DNA from: Verrucomicrobiota bacterium
Lineage (GTDB): Bacteria > Verrucomicrobiota > Verrucomicrobiia > Limisphaerales > UBA9464
NCBI GenBank assembly: GCA_947454705.1
Contig: CANGKZ010000001.1
Coordinates: 1 to 64,000 of the forward strand
Reading direction: 5' to 3'
DNA length: 64,000 nt
Made by a program: the position numbers and the translations under genes
The notes under the pieces: generated by a model
Told to the model about the DNA's origin: nothing
The model's database searches: none
What the model saw: the letters and a program-made list of their open reading frames with translations, nothing else
Shown here: positions 42,669-51,705 of the stretch, piece by piece
Layout of the letters: every line of letters starts with the position of its first letter
Numbering within the stretch: position 1 is the stretch's first letter

Positions 42669-45133
42669 AGGTGGCTGTCATCCATCCCGATTCCCAGGAC
42701 GCGATACGGCTCGCAATAGAGTTATTCCAACGTTCCCTACTGGGATGTATTTACACCATTGGTACCAACCGAGCTCCCGATATCTTCAATACTTTACTCG
42801 CACCTTTTCGTTCGGGTTCGGATGCCAATCTCGAAGCTTCAAACGCGAATTCCCTCCCTAGGCAACGAATTCAACTTCAATCCTTTTCAAGGACGGCAGC
42901 ACATTCAGCGCCTGATGGGACTAGCAACGGGCAACGTTCTCTTTTTCATCGGAACCAGCAGTTCCAGAACCGAGTCCCAGATTCCGTGCTGCAAGACGCC
43001 GACGTAGTTGTCGGTTTCGCCAGATCAAGCTGGCTCCTGATTCAACGTTGTCAGGATCTCGGAAAACCGTTTGTCCTCGTCCAAACTCGCGAGCATCCGG
43101 CCACCCGACTTAGAATCCAGCGGGAACTCAGCAACCGCTTTCCGGAGTGGCACGACTATGAGTCTGAAACTCTGCCGGAGGTGCGGGCCATCGAGTATCT
43201 CGAGCTGGATACCGCAGCTCTGGTTGTTACCAAAAGCTCTTCGTTGCGAGAGTCCCTCCTAGAGCATGGAGTTGACGCTAAGCGAATTAACCTAGTTCCC
43301 GAAGCAATCGATTGTCGCGATCTGCAGGTAGCGAGAACTCAGGGGCCTCGGCCGTTCCGGTTCATCTATTCCGGCCAGTTCGATGGCCCAGCAGGTCTAC
43401 CCCTGCTCCTGGAAGCATGGGGACGACTTAAACTCCCAAACGCTGAACTCTGGCTGGTTGGAGATGCCTCGCATTCCGTCACATTGCGACTATCGAGTCA
43501 GCCGGGACTTCGCCTCCTTTCAGCCGTTTCCGAGTCGAAAATTCAGGAGCTTCTCAATCAATCCGATGTCTTCGTCTTTCCAAGTTTGCTTGGAGACTCC
43601 GGCAACGAGATCCTCAGAGCAATGGCATGTGGGCTTCCTGTAATTACAACTACAGCGACTCCTGGCATTGATTTCCTAAAACAGGCGTCAAACGGCTGGA
43701 TTCACAATGCAGGAGACCTGGACGCCTTGTGCTCCGATATGGAATCGGCCTATCGGAGTCCGTCCGTCTGTCGGGAGATGGGCCTAAGGGCACGAGCCAG
43801 GGCGGAGGAATTGAACTGGACAGGCCACGGGGACCAGTGGAGCAAACTCCTGCATGAGTTTTCGCGGAAACCGATCCGAAGCATTGAATCCAAGCCTTAC
43901 CCACCCCGCGTCCTTGTCGCACATCCAGGAACGCAATATTCGAGACACCTCGCCCGGCAATTGAGTCAGTTTGGAATGCTAAAGGAGTTCCACACTTCAA
44001 TCGCCTACACCTCGGATGGGGCCACCGCGCGCACCATAGGATTTCTGTCAAAGAAGTGGAGTCGACGGCTTGCAAACCGTCTTGTTCCCGGAGTTCCAGC
44101 AAGGCAGCTGATCACCCAACCAACAACCGAACTTCGCGCCTTGATTCAGCAACGGCTTGGTGCCGAGGAAGGCGTCGCAATCCTTCGCCGCAACCAAGCT
44201 TTTCAGGAATCAATCCCCGAGCAATCCCTCCAGGGCGCCAATGTCGTAATCGGATTCGATACCTCATCCTGGATTCTGTGTCGAAGAACCCAGCGACTTG
44301 ACGGCCGATTCATTCTAGATCAAAGCATTGCACACCCCAGGTCCTACCAAGCGGTCCTCGCTGAACTCCAAAAGCGGTATCCAATGTGGGGATCCGTGAC
44401 TAATAGGAAAAGCAATGAACAGCTGGTGCACGAAACCGCCGAGCACGATCAAGCAGACAGAATCGTTGTACCCAGTACTTTTGTCGCAAGAACCCTAGTC
44501 GAGCACGGCGTAGATCCAGCGAAGATCCGCAAGAATCCATTCGGCTGCGATCTTGAACTCTTTCAGCCAGGATCCCCAACTCCGATTCGCCCGCTTCGCT
44601 TCATCTTTGCTGGCTCACTGCAGGCAAGAAAGGGCCTTCCCCTGCTGCTCGAGGCGTGGAGGCGAATCGGAGGTTTGAGAGCAATCGAATTGTGGATCGC
44701 CGGCGGCGGTACAATTCCAGAAGCCGAACGCGAGAATCTTCCACCGAACATCCGCTGGCTAGGCCGACTCAACCAGGCACAGCTGGTTAGCGCGTTTCAA
44801 CAATGTCACGTTTTTATTTTTCCAAGCTTATTTGAAGGCCTAGCCCAAGTTCAAATTGAAGCAGCCGCGAGTGGACTCCCGGTAATCGGCACAACAAATT
44901 CCGGTGCCGATGCCGTGATCGAGAATGGAAAAACCGGATATATCCTCCCTGCAGGCGATCTCTCAGCACTGGTTCAAACCCTCGAGAACATCGCGACGAA
45001 TCCAAGTCAGATCAGCCAAATGCGCCAACAAATATTGGAACACCGGTATCTTTTGTCTTGGGATCTATACGGGGAACGATGGTCCAGGATCATCCGAGAA
45101 GTTGTCGCTGAACTTCCTCAATCCGTGAACTAA
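42665..45133 (+). CDS. Double glycosyltransferase: two GT4 modules in one protein
   Basis: 822 residues, GTG start overlapping the previous stop. Two GT-B modules follow each other. Module 1 (about 1-410) has the donor site FIYSGQFDGPAGLPLLLEAW and E-containing GDSGNEILRAMACGLPVITT. Module 2 (about 415-822) starts PPRVLVAHPGTQYSRHLARQ and has FIFAGSLQARKGLPLLLEAW and FEGLAQVQIEAAASGLPVIG with the E-x7-E pattern. The modules share order and many motifs (QRHL-type N-terminal region, SWxLxxRxQ, VxHGVDxxxI), so they arose by internal duplication. The protein could add two consecutive sugars or polymerise. It is cytoplasmic; no membrane helix was seen. Confidence 0.88.
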   Translation: MKVAVIHPDSQDAIRLAIELFQRSLLGCIYTIGTNRAPDIFNTLLAPFRSGSDANLEASNANSLPRQRIQLQSFSRTAAHSAPDGTSNGQRSLFHRNQQFQNRVPDSVLQDADVVVGFARSSWLLIQRCQDLGKPFVLVQTREHPATRLRIQRELSNRFPEWHDYESETLPEVRAIEYLELDTAALVVTKSSSLRESLLEHGVDAKRINLVPEAIDCRDLQVARTQGPRPFRFIYSGQFDGPAGLPLLLEAWGRLKLPNAELWLVGDASHSVTLRLSSQPGLRLLSAVSESKIQELLNQSDVFVFPSLLGDSGNEILRAMACGLPVITTTATPGIDFLKQASNGWIHNAGDLDALCSDMESAYRSPSVCREMGLRARARAEELNWTGHGDQWSKLLHEFSRKPIRSIESKPYPPRVLVAHPGTQYSRHLARQLSQFGMLKEFHTSIAYTSDGATARTIGFLSKKWSRRLANRLVPGVPARQLITQPTTELRALIQQRLGAEEGVAILRRNQAFQESIPEQSLQGANVVIGFDTSSWILCRRTQRLDGRFILDQSIAHPRSYQAVLAELQKRYPMWGSVTNRKSNEQLVHETAEHDQADRIVVPSTFVARTLVEHGVDPAKIRKNPFGCDLELFQPGSPTPIRPLRFIFAGSLQARKGLPLLLEAWRRIGGLRAIELWIAGGGTIPEAERENLPPNIRWLGRLNQAQLVSAFQQCHVFIFPSLFEGLAQVQIEAAASGLPVIGTTNSGADAVIENGKTGYILPAGDLSALVQTLENIATNPSQISQMRQQILEHRYLLSWDLYGERWSRIIREVVAELPQSVN

Positions 45134-45141
45134 AGCCTCCC

Positions 45142-46350
45142 ATGCTTGCAATAGTCACGACACATCCCATCCAGTACCAAGTTCCTCTCTGGAGGGCATT
45201 GGCCGAGAATGGAGGGATTCCGTTTGAGGTCTGGTATCTATCGCACCACGCCGCAAAGAAGAGTTACGACAGTGCCTTTCGGACGGAATTCGCCTGGGAC
45301 ATCGATCTCCTCGCCGGCTACCCCAGTCGCCTGCTAAGGGTCCCTCCGAACTCAACTCCCAACGCATTCTTTGAATCCCGGATTATCGGTTCACCCACCT
45401 CCCTATTGCAGGACAATCAGGCAAAAGTCCTATGGATTCAAGGATGGCAAGTCGCGGCGTACTGGCAAATGGCGTGGGCGGCAAAGCGATCAGGCTGCCG
45501 GGTATGGCTACGCGGCGAAAGTAATTTGCTCGCGCCAAGGATTCCCTGGAAGGAACCGATCAAGCGTCTCCTTCTTGGCTCTCTCTTCTCACGAGTAGAT
45601 TCATTCCTTTGCATCGGAAGCGCAAACCGCCGCCTTTATAGGGAATACGGGATACCAGCATCACGACTCCACAACGCACCTTACGCAGTCGATAATTTCC
45701 ACTTTGCGGCAAACGCATCCACCCTTCTTCCAAATCGGAACGAGATACGCCGCGCTTTCAACATTCCAGATGGAGCAGTCTGTGTCCTCTTCTGCGGCAA
45801 ATTCGTCCACAAGAAGTTTCCCCAACACGTAGTCCAGGCAGTCAGTCTCGCGAGACAACAAAAGCCGGATAAAGAGATTCACATCCTCTTCGTGGGAAGT
45901 GGCGAACTTGGCGACTCACTGCGAGCTCAATGCAATGTGGTCTATGACGCAGCAGGCACCCACTCCTCAACACCCACCCAAGCGAAGCCCCATTCACCCA
46001 ACGCCTCTTTTGCGGGATTTCTCAACCAAAGTGAAATCTCGAGGGCGTACGTGGCAGCCGACTGTCTTATTCTACCGAGCGACTTCGGAGAGACATGGGG
46101 ACTGGTCGTCAACGAGGCCAATGCATCCGGATTGCCTTGCATCATCAGCAACCGCTGCGGTTGCGCCGAAGACATGGGAACAATCGCGGGAAATCGTATC
46201 TTCAACTTCGGAGATATTGCTGCTCTTGCCGATGAAATCTGCAAACAATCCAGTGTCCGAAAACCAACACTACCGAATCTCCACCTTCCAAACTTCGCGG
46301 AAACAGTCAATACGGTAGCGCAACTCTACAAGGCTGAGTCCAGTTCCTAA
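45142..46350 (+). CDS. Glycosyltransferase family 4
   Basis: 402 residues. The N-terminal domain begins LAIVTTHPIQYQVPLWRALA, a pattern of GT4 enzymes in polysaccharide loci. The C-terminal domain has VLFCGKFVHKKFPQHVVQAV, ILFVGSGELGDSLR and the E-x7-E-type segment FGETWGLVVNEANASGLPCI. Retaining transferase, probably peripheral to the inner membrane. It starts 8 bases after the double glycosyltransferase. Confidence 0.9.
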   Translation: MLAIVTTHPIQYQVPLWRALAENGGIPFEVWYLSHHAAKKSYDSAFRTEFAWDIDLLAGYPSRLLRVPPNSTPNAFFESRIIGSPTSLLQDNQAKVLWIQGWQVAAYWQMAWAAKRSGCRVWLRGESNLLAPRIPWKEPIKRLLLGSLFSRVDSFLCIGSANRRLYREYGIPASRLHNAPYAVDNFHFAANASTLLPNRNEIRRAFNIPDGAVCVLFCGKFVHKKFPQHVVQAVSLARQQKPDKEIHILFVGSGELGDSLRAQCNVVYDAAGTHSSTPTQAKPHSPNASFAGFLNQSEISRAYVAADCLILPSDFGETWGLVVNEANASGLPCIISNRCGCAEDMGTIAGNRIFNFGDIAALADEICKQSSVRKPTLPNLHLPNFAETVNTVAQLYKAESSS

Positions 46351-46430
46351 AACGGAGTTTGGCAGGCCATCGGCCTGGGCTCAAAACAGACAGGACAATC
46401 CCACTTCATTCGCAACAAGCGCCACTACTG

Positions 46431-47879
46431 ATGCTTACACAACAGGAATCAACTTTCGACGAAAGCTCAGCAGTACAGAACACCGAGTTTTACGCGGTTC
46501 AGAAGCTTCGCCGGATTCTGCTGTCTCTTGAGCTCCTTCTTCTTCCATTTACCGCTGTTTCCGAGAACCCCGAGATTGCAACCTTTGCACTCCTAGAACT
46601 TCTCCTCTTTACGTGGCTCCTTTGGTCTCCGACAAGGCCACCCATTCTCTTCTTCGCATGGCTGATGCAATGGATGCAATCATCGTTGCTTGTCTTCTCC
46701 CTCTCTCTACAAGGGGTGAGTCTCTCGAACCACCCAAACGCAGGGCTGGCCACAGCCTCCTGGTTGGCTATCCTCTCTTCGTTTGCGTTGGGATGCGGAA
46801 TGGCCATACCAAGTCGGTTCAAACAACCCCCTTCCTGGAATCCAGCTGAATGCAAATCGATCCCACTATTCCAGCTGGCAATTCTTTATGTTGTTATGGT
46901 TGCGAGCACGTCCGCATTAACCGTTATCGCTTGGACTTTTACTGGAATCACACAGCTCGTCTTAACCATCAGCTACAGCCGCTGGGCTGTCATCTACCTC
47001 CTCTTTATCTCCACACTCACAAAACAAAGAGGATACTGGCTGGCTCTGACGGTAATCCTGACTGAGATCGCAATTGGTTTTCTCGGATACTTCGGTGATT
47101 TCCGACACGTCATCATTGTGTTCCTGGTGGCACTCCTATCCTCCAACGGATCTCGACGCCTCATCTGGATGACGGTTCCCATCGCCGCCCTCGGAGTGGC
47201 TCTCCTTCTTGTTTGGACATCGATCAAAGTCGAATATCGCGCGTTCGTTAACAAGGGTGGAGGCTTACAGGTTGTGCTCGTGACGGACACCGAGAAGGTT
47301 GAACGACTGGTCTATCTTTGCCAGCAACTCACCAAAGCAGACCTTATTAAGGGTACCGATGCCCTGGTGAACCGCATTGCATACGTTGATCTTCTGTCCA
47401 AGACAATTCAGTACGTTCCGAGTATTACCCCCCACGAGGATGGAAACCTTTGGAAGGCGGCTGTCAGACACGTGCTGATTCCACGGCTCTTCGATCCTGA
47501 CAAACCGTCATTGGATGACTCCGCACTCGCACGACGCTACACCGGAATCTTTGTAGCGGGCAAGGAGGAGGGGACGAGCATCGGACTGGGATATGTCGCC
47601 GAAAGTTATGTTGATTTTGGGCGATATGGTATGTTTGTTCCAAGCCTTCTTCTGGGACTTTGGCTTGGATGGATCCATTGGCGCTTTCGAGCCAAGCAAT
47701 TCTTCCAGCCGCTCGCGGCTGGATTCCTCGTTGCAATTGTAGTGTTGAATGCAAACAGCATTGAAATCTCGAGCGCAAAACTGCTCGGCAGCCAGGTAAC
47801 AATGGCTGTGATCTTCTTCGTTATGCTCTCCTTCGGAACGAGGATGTTACGCACGACGTCGCATCAGCCCATTGATTAG
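46431..47879 (+). CDS. Multi-spanning membrane protein, Wzy/EpsG-like polymerase (putative)
   Basis: 482 residues from the ATG at 46431 (a TTG at 46359 is open but unlikely). About ten to twelve hydrophobic helices flank a large soluble loop (about residues 275-400) that contains KVERLVYLCQQLTKADLI, HVLIPRLFDPDKPSLDDS and GTSIGLGYVAESYVDFG. The last motif is typical of oligosaccharide repeat-unit polymerases, whose big periplasmic loop near the C-terminus takes part in polymerisation. It could alternatively be a ligase. It does not look like a Wzx flippase. Confidence 0.72.
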   Translation: MLTQQESTFDESSAVQNTEFYAVQKLRRILLSLELLLLPFTAVSENPEIATFALLELLLFTWLLWSPTRPPILFFAWLMQWMQSSLLVFSLSLQGVSLSNHPNAGLATASWLAILSSFALGCGMAIPSRFKQPPSWNPAECKSIPLFQLAILYVVMVASTSALTVIAWTFTGITQLVLTISYSRWAVIYLLFISTLTKQRGYWLALTVILTEIAIGFLGYFGDFRHVIIVFLVALLSSNGSRRLIWMTVPIAALGVALLLVWTSIKVEYRAFVNKGGGLQVVLVTDTEKVERLVYLCQQLTKADLIKGTDALVNRIAYVDLLSKTIQYVPSITPHEDGNLWKAAVRHVLIPRLFDPDKPSLDDSALARRYTGIFVAGKEEGTSIGLGYVAESYVDFGRYGMFVPSLLLGLWLGWIHWRFRAKQFFQPLAAGFLVAIVVLNANSIEISSAKLLGSQVTMAVIFFVMLSFGTRMLRTTSHQPID

Positions 47880-47984
47880 GAATTCCCAGTCGGTGGTAAC
47901 TATGGTTTTGCGACCACCAATAATCGATGAAGACTGATCTTATCGTTCTGTATTATAGCTAACCTGGAGCAACATTGCCTGAAA

Positions 47985-49139
47985 ATGCCAGATCCTTCTC
48001 TTCGTTCAGAATCGCCGTATTCGAATGGAATCCGGAAGAATTCCGCCGGAGCAGGATCAAGACGGCTCAGAATCTTGGTATACCGAATTGGACAACTAGG
48101 CGACACATTGGTTGCGCTACCGGCATTTCACGCAATTCGGAAGCTTCATCCAGCAGCGGAAATAACTCTCTTATCCGATCAGGCGGTTGGCCCGAAGGGA
48201 ATTGGCGCGCCGCAGCTGCTCTCGAACACGGGCTTAGTGGATCATTTTGTCACCTATTTAGTCCCAAGGTCTGGGTCTTTTCTCCTCCTGCGACGCTTTT
48301 TTGATTCGCTCGGTTTGTGGTGGAAACTGAGAAAGAACAAATATGACCTCGCATTCTATCTTGCTCCCTCCCATCGCCCGCCTACGAGCGTCCGTCGTGA
48401 CAGTTTGATTTTTCGTTCACTTGGGATTTCCCGTCTCTTCGGTTTCGGAATAACTTCTTCAAATCCATTACCTACTAACATTTCTGAGGCGGATTTCCTT
48501 TTGGAGCGACTTCGAGCTGATGGCGTATCGGTGCCCGCCTTGGGGCAGGGCGACATGTCCCTTCGGGTGCTAGATGAGGAATTGGCCGGATACAGAGAAT
48601 GGGCGACGACGAACAAATTCCCGCATGACCGGATTTGGGTTGCGATTGGTGCAGGGTCGAAAATGCCGTCAAAGCAGTGGCCTGTTGAACGCTACGCTGC
48701 GGTTGCAAAGGAGCTCTTTCGACGCTATCGAATTGTGCCAATTGTGGTTGGATCATCGGATGAGCGCGGGTTGGGAGACCACATTATCCGTGAGGTCGGT
48801 TCAGGACTGAATGCGTGTGGCGATTTGAATATCAAGGAGAGCTTGGTTGCACTTGGTAAGTGCCTTTTCTATCTTGGCAATGATACTGGCACAATGCATC
48901 TTGCCGCCTGCGCCAAGCGTCCCTGCATTGCTGTATTCTCCTATCGAGCGCGGAAGGATTCTTGGTTTCCCTACGGAGTTCCCCACCGCGTGCTTCGCCA
49001 TGATGTTCACTGCAAAGGATGCGAACTCGTCGTATGCGTTGAACATGCCAACCGATGCTTGACCGAGATCTCCTCCGACCAAGTACTTGCGGCATGCGAC
49101 GATCTCATTCAGTCCCTTGCCTTGATTCCAAAACGGTAG
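47985..49139 (+). CDS. Glycosyltransferase family 9 (heptosyltransferase-like)
   Basis: 384 residues with a polar N-terminal extension of about 28. The GT9 pattern follows: RILVYRIGQLGDTLVALPAF in the first domain, then IWVAIGAGSKMPSKQWPVER and IVPIVVGSSDERGLGD, and the donor-binding FYLGNDTGTMHLAACAKRPC and HCKGCELVVCVEHANRC. GT9 enzymes usually add heptose or a related sugar from an ADP/GDP donor to LPS core. Here it may build a linker or core part. It stands 105 bases after the polymerase-like gene. Confidence 0.92.
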   Translation: MPDPSLRSESPYSNGIRKNSAGAGSRRLRILVYRIGQLGDTLVALPAFHAIRKLHPAAEITLLSDQAVGPKGIGAPQLLSNTGLVDHFVTYLVPRSGSFLLLRRFFDSLGLWWKLRKNKYDLAFYLAPSHRPPTSVRRDSLIFRSLGISRLFGFGITSSNPLPTNISEADFLLERLRADGVSVPALGQGDMSLRVLDEELAGYREWATTNKFPHDRIWVAIGAGSKMPSKQWPVERYAAVAKELFRRYRIVPIVVGSSDERGLGDHIIREVGSGLNACGDLNIKESLVALGKCLFYLGNDTGTMHLAACAKRPCIAVFSYRARKDSWFPYGVPHRVLRHDVHCKGCELVVCVEHANRCLTEISSDQVLAACDDLIQSLALIPKR

Positions 49140-49531
49140 CCTTTACTTACCTGTTGCTCCTTGCCGCCTGACAGGCTCGCTTTGATTTTCGAACCGCCTC
49201 CGCTGCTATGCGAGGATTTCATCTTGTCATTCGGACCATAATTATTCTTCCCGGGAACATTTGACTTCGATTGCATCTCATTTGGCTGACTGCTTCCTAC
49301 TTCTAACTGTCTATCGGCTTTTTGATTCGGATTGGCGAGCACCTGGGGTTCGGATTCCCGCACGCGAGTTCCAATGTTCTTGAAGACACCCTCGGCTTCG
49401 CTTGGATGCTCTTGGTCCCTTCTGGGCATTTGATATACAAACACCCTGACGCATTCTTTTTGAACAACACTCATGCACTTTTCAAAAACGCGATTCTTCA
49501 GCGCCATTTTGTTTCAGGCAATTTTTTCAAA
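49140..49531. other. Intergenic region before a GT4 gene
   Basis: 392 bases. The downstream frame is open from 49322, but a normal GT4 N-terminus begins at 49532, so most of this is taken as untranslated. A weak stem (GCCTG/CAGGC) occurs near 49170-49183 after the GT9 gene. Nothing else was recognised. Confidence 0.4.
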
Positions 49532-50704
49532 GTGAAGGCTCTTCACGTAATTCCATCGCTGGCCAAGTCGCAGGGCGGACCTAGTTTTGCGATCCTAGCC
49601 ATCGCGCGCAGTCTCGCCTCAAGGGGTGTCTCGGTGGACATTATTGCGACCGCAGCAGGAATTCAGGAGGAAGACGAACTACGGGCAACTGCTGCAGACC
49701 TTAAGCCATTGGGCATTCGCGTATTTCCATTTAGACGACAAACTTCATTCTACAAGTACTCGAGTTTCCTTTCCAACTGGGTTAAGGCGCATGTTTCTGA
49801 GTATGATATTGTGCATGTCCATGCACTCTTTTCCCATGCTCCAACGTCGTCGGCCCTTCACGCGCGGAGGCAGGCCGTTCCCTACGTTGTCCGGCCTCTT
49901 GGCGTTCTGAACCAGTGGGGAATGAAGGAGCGGCGCCCCTTGTTCAAGGCACTCTCCTACAAATATCGCGAGTCAAAGATTCTCGCGAATGCAGCAGCAG
50001 TTCATTTTACCAGCCGCCAGGAGCAGCTTGAGGCGGAATCGCTAGGCACACCTCTTCGCTCCGTCGTAATCCCTCTTGGGATTGATTTGAGCCAACTTAA
50101 GACCAGAATTGATTCATCGGTTTTCCTGGAAAGATTTCCCGAAACACGCGGACGCAAAATCATCCTGTTCCTTTCCCGAATTGATCCGAAGAAGGGACTT
50201 GAGTTGTTGATACGATCCTTTGCTGTGTCCGTCCGCAGATTTCCGGCAACCTGTCTGGTAATTGCAGGTCATGGCGACTCCCTCTATGTGAGTTCGCTTC
50301 GAGAATTGGTTTCGAGGCTCGGTATTGAAAACTCTGTAGTCTGGACGGGGTTTGTAGACGGCGATCAAAAGCGCTCGGCGCTTTCAGCCGCGAGCATCTA
50401 TGCGCTTCCATCCCATTCGGAGAATTTTGGAATTGCCGCGGTCGAAGCGATGGCTACTGGCCTGCCTTGCGTGTTGACCCCCGGCGTCGCAATCTCCGAG
50501 GGACTGCAGGAGTCGCGCGCGGCCTTGGTCCCGGATTCTTCGGTTGATTCAATCTCGGCAGCATTTGACGTTCTTCTCAGCACGCCCGATCTCGCACTAG
50601 AAATCGGCAACAACGGTCGATCGCATGCGTTTCGAGAGTTTGAAATGAACACCATGGGGGAGCGCCTCAAAGCACTTTACCAATCGCTGCTTGAAAGGGA
50701 ATGA
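49532..50704 (+). CDS. Glycosyltransferase family 4
   Basis: 390 residues from a GTG at 49532, chosen because VKALHVIPSLAKSQGGPSFA is the standard opening of this GT4 subgroup. An ATG at 49322 would add 70 residues of uncertain value, and no strong ribosome-binding site is seen for either. The C-terminal domain has IILFLSRIDPKKGLELLIRS, CLVIAGHGDSLYVSSLREL, VVWTGFVDGDQK and SHSENFGIAAVEAMATGLPC with the E-x7-E pair. It probably transfers a sugar to the lipid-linked glycan. It overlaps the next gene by 4 bases. Confidence 0.88.
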   Translation: MKALHVIPSLAKSQGGPSFAILAIARSLASRGVSVDIIATAAGIQEEDELRATAADLKPLGIRVFPFRRQTSFYKYSSFLSNWVKAHVSEYDIVHVHALFSHAPTSSALHARRQAVPYVVRPLGVLNQWGMKERRPLFKALSYKYRESKILANAAAVHFTSRQEQLEAESLGTPLRSVVIPLGIDLSQLKTRIDSSVFLERFPETRGRKIILFLSRIDPKKGLELLIRSFAVSVRRFPATCLVIAGHGDSLYVSSLRELVSRLGIENSVVWTGFVDGDQKRSALSAASIYALPSHSENFGIAAVEAMATGLPCVLTPGVAISEGLQESRAALVPDSSVDSISAAFDVLLSTPDLALEIGNNGRSHAFREFEMNTMGERLKALYQSLLERE

Positions 50705-51501
50705 TGGAAACGTCGTCTCCGAAGATCTCCGCACTGATACTCACTTACAATGAGGATCCAAACATTGAGAGAACCCTGGAGAGCCTCCATTGGGTAAATG
50801 AGATTGTTGTCGTGGATAGCGGCAGCACCGACAGAACTCTCGAGATTCTAGCGAGGTATTCTGCGGTCAAGGTGATCCATAGACATTTTGATGACCATGC
50901 AGCGCAGTGCAATTTCGGGATTTTGCATTGCTCAAATCCATGGATTCTCTCACTCGACGCAGACTACATCCTCTCCAAGGAGCTTATCACGGAACTCCAG
51001 CTTTGGAAGCCTGAGCACGGAATTCAAGCCTGGTATACCTCGTTTCAATATGTCGTCTGTGGGCGAACTCTCCACGGCACGCTTTATCCACCGCGCGCCG
51101 TGCTTTTCCGATCCGGGGAGTGCAGTTACGTTCGGGATGGACATGCACATCGGTTGATCGTTTCAGGGCCAACTCGCAGTTTCCGATACCGTATCCTTCA
51201 CGATGATCGAAAACCGTTGGAACGGTGGACTGCGGATCAGATGCGCTACGCCAGAAGGGAAGCGGCGAAGCTTCTTTACGAGTCGGTGGGGTCCCTTCGA
51301 ATCCAAGACCGGATTCGCGGCTGGATTGTCGTTGCTCCACTTCTGACGTTTTTCTACACCTATTTCGCAAAGGGCCTATGGCGAGACGGCTCTGCGGGCC
51401 TTTACTATTGCTTTCAGCGTGTATTTGCGGAACTCTTGCTTTCGCTTTGCCTTCTGGAGTGTCGCCTCAGCGGGGCGTCGTTCGCAAGGCGGCGGATTTA
51501 A
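50701..51501 (+). CDS. Glycosyltransferase family 2, WaaE/KdtX-like
   Basis: 266 residues. SALILTYNEDPNIERTLESL, NEIVVVDSGSTDRTLEI and WILSLDADYILS (DxD) define the GT2 catalytic part. The C-terminal third (about 180-266) carries an amphipathic/hydrophobic helix region (LTFFYTYFAKGLWRDGSAGL), as in WaaE/KdtX LPS-core glucosyltransferases. Coupled to the preceding GT4 (ATGA overlap). A role in core or repeat-unit assembly is likely. Confidence 0.9.
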   Translation: MMETSSPKISALILTYNEDPNIERTLESLHWVNEIVVVDSGSTDRTLEILARYSAVKVIHRHFDDHAAQCNFGILHCSNPWILSLDADYILSKELITELQLWKPEHGIQAWYTSFQYVVCGRTLHGTLYPPRAVLFRSGECSYVRDGHAHRLIVSGPTRSFRYRILHDDRKPLERWTADQMRYARREAAKLLYESVGSLRIQDRIRGWIVVAPLLTFFYTYFAKGLWRDGSAGLYYCFQRVFAELLLSLCLLECRLSGASFARRRI

Positions 51502-51705
51502 GGTGCTTGTAGTCACGTCAAAGTCCGGCGTATCTACTCAGCTTGGTGGCCGTGCGAATGTCCGACTGCGATCGATGGCAACCGGGGTATTTCCTTGAGC
51601 CCGCTGAGCCTGCAGCGCTTCGGCAACTCTCGCTTTTTTCCTCCACACCGACAAAGCTCCGGAGAACCCGCTTCTAGTTTCATTCATTTGACCTCTGAAC
51701 CCCTC

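Noticed and set aside
46431-47879. Considered as a Wzx flippase
   Set aside because: The large soluble loop near the C-terminus and the GLGYVAESYVDFG motif fit a polymerase, and the even twelve-to-fourteen-helix layout of Wzx is not seen.
49109-49507. Minus-strand open frame of 132 codons between two glycosyltransferase genes
   Set aside because: It overlaps the end of the GT9 gene and has low-complexity Ser/Lys/Gly composition with no recognisable domain.
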